Assembly (NCBI GenBank): GCA_035700025.1
Contig: DASSOY010000078.1
Location: forward strand, 1 to 32,022
Source: Bacillales bacterium
GTDB taxonomy: Bacteria > Bacillota > Bacilli > Bacillales > DASSOY01
Direction: 5' to 3'
DNA length: 32,022 nt
Shown here: positions 25,281-32,022 of the stretch, piece by piece
How the letters are laid out: each line of letters starts with the position of its first letter
How positions within the stretch are numbered: position 1 is the first letter of the stretch
Made by a program: the position numbers and the translations under genes
The notes under the pieces: model-generated
What the model was told of the DNA's origin: nothing
What the model saw: the letters and a program-made list of their open reading frames with translations, nothing else
Database searches by the model: none

Positions 25281-25539
25281 GTTCGTTACCTCCCGCTTCC
25301 TCAGCGATCAACGCTTCTTTTTGCCTGCGCGTCAATCGTTTAAACTCATATTCCGCTTGCATGGCGTCCGACTTCGTCTCGTACTCGACTTCCCGAACGA
25401 GCTCAAACGGACCTCTCCCGCGCGTATATTTTGCTCCTTTTCCATCCTCATGCGCCTTCAGCCGGCGTTCCAAATCGTTCGTATAGCCGGTGTAATACGT
25501 TCCGTCCTTGCATTTTAACGTATAGACGACATGTCGCAA
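25255..25539 (-). CDS. yazA: GIY-YIG domain protein YazA
   Basis: The 94-residue single GIY-YIG nuclease-like domain shows VVYTLKCKDGTYYTGYTNDLERRLKAH, then GKGAKYTRGRGP and the Glu-bearing QAEYEFKRLTRRQK. YhbQ/YazA-type proteins are widespread and their role is unclear (structure-specific endonuclease activity is suspected). The start is TTG, with GGAG just upstream. It overlaps trmN6 by 25 bp and rsmI by 26 bp, so translation of the three is coupled. Confidence 0.92.
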   Translation of the reverse strand: MRHVVYTLKCKDGTYYTGYTNDLERRLKAHEDGKGAKYTRGRGPFELVREVEYETKSDAMQAEYEFKRLTRRQKEALIAEEAGGNEHVDSAKLS

Positions 25540-26267
25540 TAGCTCCGCAATCCCTTCGTATACTCGTTTTGATCGTTGTAGACGATCAGCGGTTCCTCAA
25601 TTACAGCGCCTGGACGACCATCTTTCATACCTTCAATCAACACGCGGTTGGCCCGTTTGCCTTCGCGCGGATAAACCCACAACAGCCGTTTCGGTTCCAG
25701 CCGATGGCAGCGCAGGAGTCCGGCCAAATCGAGAAATTTTTCGGCCGGATAAACAAAGGCTGCTCTCCCGCCTTGCTTGAGCAATTGTTCAGCAGTGGAA
25801 ACGATCTTCTCGAGCGTGATCGCCATTTCATGACGGGCCTTCGCAATCGCCGGGTTTTGAGACCTCGAGGCTTCGCGATCGGTTGAGAAATAAGGAGGGT
25901 TGCACGTAACGACATCGAAATTTCCATACCCGAATTGTTCGGGGGCGTCACGTACATCCCCGCAAACAAGCTCAATCCGATCCTGAAGATCGTTCCATGC
26001 GACGCTTCGAACCGCCATGTCATGCAGCGACGGTTGAATTTCGACACCCGTCAAGCCGCCTTTTGTTCTTGTTGACAACATGAGGGGAACCGCACCGTTG
26101 CCGGAACATAAATCAATCAGCCTTCCTTTTCGGATCGGAACATGGACAAAGGAAGCCAAAAGGACGGAATCGAGGGAGAAAGCAAACGTATCGCAGCTTT
26201 GAATGATTTTCAGTTGTCGGTCGAAAAACAAATAATCCAATCGTTCGTTTTCTTTCAACACCGTCAT
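25515..26267 (-). CDS. trmN6: tRNA1Val (adenine37-N6)-methyltransferase-like protein (YabB)
   Basis: The 250-residue Rossmann-fold methyltransferase has a SAM loop in LIDLCSGNGAVPLML, an acidic residue in LTGVEIQPSLHDMA, and NPPY in FDVVTCNPPYFS, the hallmark of N6-adenine methylation. The N-terminal LDYLFFDRQLKIIQSCDTFAFSLDSVLLA is typical of the TrmN6/YfiC group. GGAAAGGA lies before the ATG. It begins the trmN6-yazA-rsmI unit after the yabA terminator. Confidence 0.93.
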   Translation of the reverse strand: MTVLKENERLDYLFFDRQLKIIQSCDTFAFSLDSVLLASFVHVPIRKGRLIDLCSGNGAVPLMLSTRTKGGLTGVEIQPSLHDMAVRSVAWNDLQDRIELVCGDVRDAPEQFGYGNFDVVTCNPPYFSTDREASRSQNPAIAKARHEMAITLEKIVSTAEQLLKQGGRAAFVYPAEKFLDLAGLLRCHRLEPKRLLWVYPREGKRANRVLIEGMKDGRPGAVIEEPLIVYNDQNEYTKGLRSYCDMSSIR

Positions 26268-26334
26268 GACTACTTCCTTTCCCGCTCGAAGACAGCCGAT
26301 TTCTTGGCCGATACGTTCTTGTTGCGCCTACGGC

Positions 26335-26358
26335 AAAAAACCCTTCCTCGCGGAAGGG
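26335..26358 (-). terminator. Intrinsic terminator of the yaaO-yabA operon
   Basis: A 7-bp stem (26341-26347 with 26352-26358) with a 4-nt loop is followed by U6 on the minus strand. It lies 10 bp past the yabA stop. Confidence 0.85.
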
Positions 26359-26368
26359 AAGGCTTCGG

Positions 26369-26707
26369 TTATTTTTTGTTTAGAAAAGACAAGCAAAACA
26401 AGCAATCGCCTTCTTTTCGAATGCTTCCGTAATGCAAATTACAAATGTGAAAGCCTTCTTGATACAAACGAGCGAGGTTGTCGTAGCCTTCCCCGATGTA
26501 CGGGGAAGAGATTCCGGATTCATCGGAATTGTCAGCCTCGGCCAGCGAACCCAACCTTTTCCGCAAATGGCGGTTTTCCATGACCAACCGCTGGTTTTCC
26601 TCCAAAAGGGAAGCCAATTCCGCTTTCAATTGCCCGAGTTCCGAGTGCAACTCACCGATTTGTTCCTCCATGACGCTCACTTGCGAAAAGATATCTTTTT
26701 TCTCCAC
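26369..26707 (-). CDS. yabA: Replication initiation control protein YabA
   Basis: The 112-residue protein has an N-terminal leucine-zipper-like coiled coil (about 1-55, [33 protein letters not shown]) for tetramer formation and a C-terminal zinc-binding module ([20 protein letters not shown]). YabA binds DnaA and DnaN and restrains replication initiation. The start is taken as GTG at 26707, with GGGTGGA 5 nt upstream; it matches the family's M-x-K-K-x-x-F opening. A TTG five codons earlier is less likely. Confidence 0.95.
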   Translation of the reverse strand: MEKKDIFSQVSVMEEQIGELHSELGQLKAELASLLEENQRLVMENRHLRKRLGSLAEADNSDESGISSPYIGEGYDNLARLYQEGFHICNLHYGSIRKEGDCLFCLSFLNKK

Positions 26708-26733
26708 GCGGCTCCACCCCAACTGTTCTGCGG

Positions 26734-27549
26734 TTAAGTAGAGAGAGATCCTTCCTGAATGAGTTCGTCCAGCGTATATTCGACGACACGATCCTGCTCA
26801 CTCAGCTTAATTTGAACGATCCGTTCGAGCAAGTTCAACCCGACGACTTGCCCTCTTCCATATCCCGTTTCGATTTTCTCGCCGATGTCCGGCAACTCTT
26901 TCTTCGCCGTTTCGTAATGATCGTTTTCGTATTTCAAGCAGCACATAAGCCGTCCACATACACCCGAGATTTTCGCAGGGTTTAACGAAAGATTTTGATC
27001 CTTCGCCATCTTGATCGACACGGGTTCAAAATCACCGAGAAACGTGGAACAGCAAAGCATTCGACCGCAAGGGCCGATGCCGCCCAACATTTTCGCTTCG
27101 TCGCGGACGCCGATTTGACGCAATTCAATTCTCGTACGGAACACCGAAGCCAAATCTTTCACGAGTTCGCGAAAATCGACGCGGCCGTCGGCGGTAAAAT
27201 AAAAAATGACTTTATTGCGATCAAATGTATATTCCGCGTTCACGAGCTTCATTTCCAAACCGTGCTTGGCTATTTTTTCCAAACAAATGTCGAAAGCTTC
27301 CGTTGCAGCTTCGCGGTTCTCTTCCACTTGAGCCCGATCTTTCTTCGACGCGATGCGAATCACTTTCTTTAACGGGAGAACGACGTCCTTTTCCCCTACG
27401 GTTTTCTTATCTATGACAACTTTGCCGTACTCGACGCCCCGCGCCGTTTCGACAATGACGAAATCATCTCTGGCTGTCTGCAGTTTGCCGGGATCGAAAT
27501 AATAAATCTTACCGGCCTTTTTGAATCGAACACCGATCACATCATACAC
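26734..27549 (-). CDS. ricT: RicT (YaaT), Fe-S RNA maturation/phosphorelay factor
   Basis: The 271-residue PSP1-domain protein has a Cys-rich core: [17 protein letters not shown] and [17 protein letters not shown], which supply cluster ligands. With RicA (YmcA) and RicF (YlbF) it forms a [4Fe-4S]-carrying complex that directs RNase Y cleavage and helps Spo0A phosphorylation. The start is GTG, overlapping the holB stop by 8 nt, with GGAGGG 8 nt upstream. Confidence 0.97.
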   Translation of the reverse strand: MYDVIGVRFKKAGKIYYFDPGKLQTARDDFVIVETARGVEYGKVVIDKKTVGEKDVVLPLKKVIRIASKKDRAQVEENREAATEAFDICLEKIAKHGLEMKLVNAEYTFDRNKVIFYFTADGRVDFRELVKDLASVFRTRIELRQIGVRDEAKMLGGIGPCGRMLCCSTFLGDFEPVSIKMAKDQNLSLNPAKISGVCGRLMCCLKYENDHYETAKKELPDIGEKIETGYGRGQVVGLNLLERIVQIKLSEQDRVVEYTLDELIQEGSLST

Positions 27550-28534
27550 GTGTCGATCCCTCCTGTAACTTCCAAACTAACTGTTCCATGACGGAGCGTG
27601 CATGAACATTGGCATCCAATCGCCTGCGCGCCTCAAGAACAGCTTCGATTCGGTCGAGTGTGCGGCTTTCCGCCGTTCGCAGAGCTTCCTGTTTCAGCCG
27701 TTCCTTTTGGTCGCCGAAAACGATGGTCCGGTCTATACCATAATGCACTTGCAAAATGTCCCGATACCATAGTAAAAGAAAATCAAGTCCCCGTTCGTGT
27801 TGGGTACGCTCTTGAAAATGAACGTGCCAATGATCTTCGAGGAACAAGAAAGCTTCGTACGGATGTCTTCGCAACTCTTCTGTCAATTGTACCACCATTG
27901 TTCTCGCTTGTGCAAACCACTCATCCGAACAAAGACGTTCCGCCTCCCGGATATCATTCGTCAACGAAACCGCCGCTTTCTTCAACGGTTCCGCAATATG
28001 ACCCGGCAATTGGGCTTGGATTTCCATCGGAGCGAGCGGTGAGAACGACAAGATTTGGCAACGGGAGACGATGGTCGCCAACATTTGCTGGATTTGTTCC
28101 GTTAATAAAAGAGCCGCAGTCATCGCTCCCGGTTCTTCAAGAAACTTAAGCAATCCGTTCGCCGCTTGCGCCGTCATCTTGTCGGCATGTTGGACAATGT
28201 ACACTTTCTTGCGCGATTCGACGCCTCGATACGAAAACTCTTTAATCAAATCGGCAACTTGTCCTTTTTTGATCGAAGCCCCGTCCGGTTCGATCACATG
28301 CACATCCGGGTGATTCCCGGAGTCGATGCGCTTGCAATTTATGCAGTTTCCGCACGGCTCAATGCTATCTTGCTCGCAAAAAAAACTTTTCGCGAACAAA
28401 AAAGACGCTTCGGTTTTCCCGGTGCCTTTTGCACCTTCGAACAAATAGGCATGGGCGAGGCGATCTTTTTTAAAACTGTTGGTCAAGATTTTCACGATTT
28501 TCGGTTGTTTTTGCTTTAACGCGTTCCAACTCAT
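27542..28534 (-). CDS. holB: DNA polymerase III delta-prime subunit
   Basis: The 330-residue clamp-loader subunit has a Walker A-like GAKGTGKT (about 36), a zinc module with CGNCINC, the sensor regions KVYIVQHADKMTAQAANGLLKFLEEP and TIVSRCQ, and a C-terminal collar domain. It loads DnaN with tau and delta. The ATG at 28534 fits the family N-terminus but its ribosome site (GTGA) is weak. A TTG six codons upstream overlaps the yaaR stop as TTGA and is an alternative start. Confidence 0.95.
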   Translation of the reverse strand: MSWNALKQKQPKIVKILTNSFKKDRLAHAYLFEGAKGTGKTEASFLFAKSFFCEQDSIEPCGNCINCKRIDSGNHPDVHVIEPDGASIKKGQVADLIKEFSYRGVESRKKVYIVQHADKMTAQAANGLLKFLEEPGAMTAALLLTEQIQQMLATIVSRCQILSFSPLAPMEIQAQLPGHIAEPLKKAAVSLTNDIREAERLCSDEWFAQARTMVVQLTEELRRHPYEAFLFLEDHWHVHFQERTQHERGLDFLLLWYRDILQVHYGIDRTIVFGDQKERLKQEALRTAESRTLDRIEAVLEARRRLDANVHARSVMEQLVWKLQEGSTRV

Positions 28535-28548
28535 CGTTTCACATTCTT

Positions 28549-28989
28549 TCAACGGTATAAATTCAAAAGCAACCCTTCGATCTCTCCGATTTTCGCCAAT
28601 AAATCGATCGACTGTTTTTGTTCACCGAGAAAATGACGGGTCATTTGTTCCAATTGGCGGTTGACCTGTTCGACGGTCGTTAACGTACGCGTCCCGCTGT
28701 GCGGATGAAACTCCCTCTTTCTCCGAAGACGCATCCCAACGGTCACCGCTTCATGAAGAAATTGCCGCACTTTATCCTTGAAACGAAGAAATTCGGTGAA
28801 CGTCCGCGACTGCAACAATTGCTCGCCTTGCTTCTCGAGGTCGGCAAACAGGCGGTCGAGCTCTTCAACCCGCAGCCTGTCCCCTTCTCGACGAACCATG
28901 CCGTCAAACGAAGCTGGCGGCTGCGAAGATTTCGCCTTCCGCGAGCCGCCCGATTTAGTTTTTGCTTGCAAATCCCGGGAAATTTTCAT
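28549..28989 (-). CDS. yaaR: YaaR family protein (DUF327)
   Basis: The 146-residue, highly charged and mostly helical protein contains the family core ELDRLFADLEKQGEQLLQSR, TFTEFLRFKDKVRQFLHEAV and LTTVEQVNRQLEQMTRHFL. Its function is unknown. The position between darA and holB is conserved in Bacillales. The N-terminal 40 residues are basic and low-complexity. Confidence 0.93.
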   Translation of the reverse strand: MKISRDLQAKTKSGGSRKAKSSQPPASFDGMVRREGDRLRVEELDRLFADLEKQGEQLLQSRTFTEFLRFKDKVRQFLHEAVTVGMRLRRKREFHPHSGTRTLTTVEQVNRQLEQMTRHFLGEQKQSIDLLAKIGEIEGLLLNLYR

Positions 28990-29012
28990 ATCCAGTTCTC
29001 CTAAAACGATGC

Positions 29013-29991
<979 letters not shown>

Positions 29992-30020
29992 GACCATTCT
30001 CCTTACGCTCGGATAAGTAT

Positions 30021-31460
30021 TTATTCTTCATCGACAACGCGAATTCCTGCCGCCATTGCATCGGCTCCCGCTTGAAAACGTCCGCCGGCTTCGTGCCAAT
30101 TTCGAATCGTTTCAATATGGGAAGCCGTAATCGGTTCCCCCCGGACGAGCACGGGCACCCCCGGCGGATACGGAGTTACTTCCTCAGCGGCTATCAAGCC
30201 CTCAGCCGCTTGCAATGGAACGACATGCGTCTTTCTACCCTCGATCGGTACCGGTGCAGCAATCCACGGGAGCTCCGGCACGACGGCTTTCGTCAACGTT
30301 TCCAGCGGCGGAATCCCCTTCAACACGCTATTTAATGCTGCGATCAAACGGTCGAAATCCGACGTGCGGGAAAGAGGCAAAACGAACAAAACATGCGCAG
30401 GATCGGCGAGTTCCACGTCGATGGCTTTCTCACGCAATCGTTCGGCCAGCTGAAACCCGCTCAAACGGCAACGCGATTGAAGCGTAACTTTTAACGGATC
30501 GATCCTTTCGTAAGCCTTATCCTTGGCCGTGCCTTCAATCAAGGAAAAAGACGGAAATTCGCGGAGCTGACCGCGAAGCTTTTCAATTGCCTCCCAAAAC
30601 TCGTCCTTGTTTTGATTTTTAAAATTTGCCGCAAAAGCTCTGGCCAAATCAAGTGACGCTAGAATCGGGTACGAAGGACTGCTGCTTTGCAGCATGCGCA
30701 GCGATTCTTTCACTTTTTCACGGCTGACGCGCGTTCCTTGCACATGCAGATAGGCACCCATCGTCATCGCCGGCAACGTTTTATGCGCCGAATGTACGAC
30801 GGCATCGGCCCCGCAAGAAAGCGCAGACGCAGGAAAAGGATCACCTGCGACAAAGTGTGCACCGTGAGCTTCATCGACCAATGCCGGAATGCCGTGACGA
30901 TGTGCCTCAGCAATCAGTTTCCGTAAATCCGCAGTCAATCCGTAATAATTGGGATTGGTAATAACGACGGCCTTAACGTCCGGATACCGTTCCAATGCGC
31001 CCTTCAACGCCGAAGGCGTCGGCGTCACGGCCAACCCGCTTTCAGCGTCAAGCCGGGGAGCGAGAAAGACCGGGCGCAAGCCGAGCAGCTTCACACCGTT
31101 TAAGATCGATTGATGCGCGTTCCGTTGAATGAGAACGCGGTCGTCCCGAGTGCAGGCGGCACGAAGCATGGCCAGGTTTCCCACCGTCGAACCCCCGATG
31201 AGCAACCAACTCTCGTCGCTTCCGTAAAGGTCGGAAAGCAACCGTTCCGCTTCCCGAATTGCACCGTCCGGCGCATGGAGATCGTCCAGCCCCGGCAATT
31301 CCGTCACGTCCAACGTCAAAAGCTGGCGATACCAATTCATCGCCGGACCGGGAAACAATTTCCCGGATTTATGCCCAGGGACATGAAAAGAGGCGGCCTT
31401 CCTCCGTTCGTGCTTGATCAAGGCATCGAACAAAGGCGTTTGATCCTGTGCTGTATTCAT
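30021..31460 (-). CDS. yaaO: Orn/Lys/Arg decarboxylase family PLP enzyme (YaaO)
   Basis: The 479-residue fold-type I PLP enzyme shows SFHVPGHKSG and TELPGLDDLHAPDGAI at the N-terminus, LVDEAHGAHF, and the PLP lysine in VVHSAHKTLPAMTMGAYLH (about residue 225). A C-terminal domain (about 380-479) includes PYPPGVPVLVRGE. YaaO resembles biosynthetic arginine/lysine decarboxylases (SpeA, Cad); the substrate is not defined by sequence. It heads the run to yabA. A TATGAT lies about 10 bp before the ATG with no clear SD, so the transcript may have a very short leader. Confidence 0.94.
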   Translation of the reverse strand: MNTAQDQTPLFDALIKHERRKAASFHVPGHKSGKLFPGPAMNWYRQLLTLDVTELPGLDDLHAPDGAIREAERLLSDLYGSDESWLLIGGSTVGNLAMLRAACTRDDRVLIQRNAHQSILNGVKLLGLRPVFLAPRLDAESGLAVTPTPSALKGALERYPDVKAVVITNPNYYGLTADLRKLIAEAHRHGIPALVDEAHGAHFVAGDPFPASALSCGADAVVHSAHKTLPAMTMGAYLHVQGTRVSREKVKESLRMLQSSSPSYPILASLDLARAFAANFKNQNKDEFWEAIEKLRGQLREFPSFSLIEGTAKDKAYERIDPLKVTLQSRCRLSGFQLAERLREKAIDVELADPAHVLFVLPLSRTSDFDRLIAALNSVLKGIPPLETLTKAVVPELPWIAAPVPIEGRKTHVVPLQAAEGLIAAEEVTPYPPGVPVLVRGEPITASHIETIRNWHEAGGRFQAGADAMAAGIRVVDEE

Positions 31461-31510
31461 GATTCTATTTTATCATACCGTCGTCATTTCTTCATTTTCC
31501 CCAAAACAAA

Positions 31511-31537
31511 AAAGGAGCCGCCGAACCGACTCCTTTT
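31511..31537 (-). terminator. Intrinsic terminator of csfB
   Basis: A 7-bp outer stem (31511-31517 with 31530-31536) with extra inner C-G pairs is followed by a U-run on the minus strand. It lies just after the csfB stop. Confidence 0.7.
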
Positions 31538-31545
31538 CTTGCAAT

Positions 31546-31761
31546 CTAGCGGCGATGTTCATCACAAACACGACTCAAGCGCAAAGACTTCAATTTCTTC
31601 AAATAATAAGGATACGTCGCATCCCCGGAACTCGTTTTCACCATCCGTTGTTCGCACGATACACAAATAAACTGATCACAAATATGAATCCCCGACGTTT
31701 GTTCTGTTTCGCAAATCAAACACACTTCTCCCTTTTTCCGGGACGGGACCGTCTTCTCCAT
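31546..31761 (-). CDS. csfB: Anti-sigma factor CsfB (Gin)
   Basis: The 71-residue zinc-finger protein has CLICE and CVSCE pairs flanking GIHICDQFI, then the family tail TYPYYLKKLKSLR. CsfB/Gin inhibits SigG before engulfment is complete and later SigE in the mother cell. The ATG at 31761 has GGAGGTGA 5 nt upstream; an in-frame extension to 31833 has no support. B. subtilis CsfB is 64 residues. I could not recognise the expected SigF promoter. Confidence 0.93.
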   Translation of the reverse strand: MEKTVPSRKKGEVCLICETEQTSGIHICDQFICVSCEQRMVKTSSGDATYPYYLKKLKSLRLSRVCDEHRR

Positions 31762-31873
31762 TCGACTCACCTCCGTACCCTTCAGTCTCACCTTATTCTC
31801 ATTTTTTAAACCCGCGCGCCGGGAGTTTTTCATAGTTTATGTGTTTACCGCTTATCCGGTGTTTGTCACGGAT

Positions 31874-31915
31874 AAAAAAACAATCCGGAATGAACTCGAG
31901 GTTCATTCCGGATTG
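31874..31915 (-). terminator. rRNA operon terminator
   Basis: A 15-bp perfect stem (31881-31895 with 31901-31915) with a 5-nt loop is followed by U7 on the minus strand, 5 bp past the 5S rRNA end. Confidence 0.92.
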
Positions 31916-31920
31916 CGTTT

Positions 31921-32022
<102 letters not shown>

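Overview
The window is a nearly intact piece of the conserved origin-proximal chromosome of an endospore-forming Bacillales (Firmicutes) bacterium, at roughly 50% GC. The evidence is gene content and order: from right to left on the minus strand, 5S rRNA - csfB - yaaO - tmk - darA - yaaR - holB - ricT - yabA - trmN6 - yazA - rsmI - (abrB, opposite strand) - metS - tatD - yabE - rnmV - rsmA - yabG - veg - sspF - ispE - purR - ridA - spoVG - glmU - prs - ctc - pth - fin - mfd - spoVT - yabM - hup - rqcP - yabP - yabQ - divIC - yabR. This matches the Bacillus subtilis map with a few exceptions. Sporulation genes (csfB, yabG, sspF, spoVG, fin, spoVT, yabP, yabQ) mark a spore former. Genus and species cannot be fixed by eye.

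Layout. Positions 1-900 are the only accessory stretch: the end of an insertion sequence, followed by a decayed ECF sigma-factor locus on the plus strand. Positions 930-5800 hold division, spore-coat/cortex, RQC and nucleoid genes. Positions 5900-16350 hold the repair/translation/cell-wall precursor block (mfd, fin, pth, ctc, prs, glmU, spoVG, ridA, purR, ispE). Positions 16350-21630 hold sspF, veg, yabG, rsmA, rnmV, yabE and tatD. Positions 21800-24375 hold the divergent metS/abrB pair with Spo0A boxes. Positions 24400-31460 are a dense run of overlapping housekeeping genes (rsmI to yaaO). The right edge holds csfB and the 3' part of a 5S rRNA, so an rRNA operon lies upstream.

How the genes work together. 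Neighbours share themes rather than one pathway: ribosome maturation and rescue (rsmA, rnmV, rsmI, trmN6, rqcP, pth, bL25); PRPP and purine control (prs, purR, ridA); envelope precursors (glmU, ispE, yabM); replication control (holB, yabA, tmk); and timing of sporulation (abrB, spoVG, csfB, fin, spoVT). Promoters that can be read directly support this timing: a consensus forespore-type promoter at fin and a similar one at spoVT, tandem consensus SigA promoters at veg, and Spo0A boxes around abrB.

Differences from B. subtilis: mazG (yabN) is absent between yabM and rqcP, where hup sits instead; xpaC-yaaN are absent between csfB and yaaO; and an IS plus a broken sigma gene follow yabR. I did not find a convincing previously undescribed system. 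The most unusual material is the IS end with its nested hairpin, the collapsed sigma locus, and several short palindromes or repeats in leaders.
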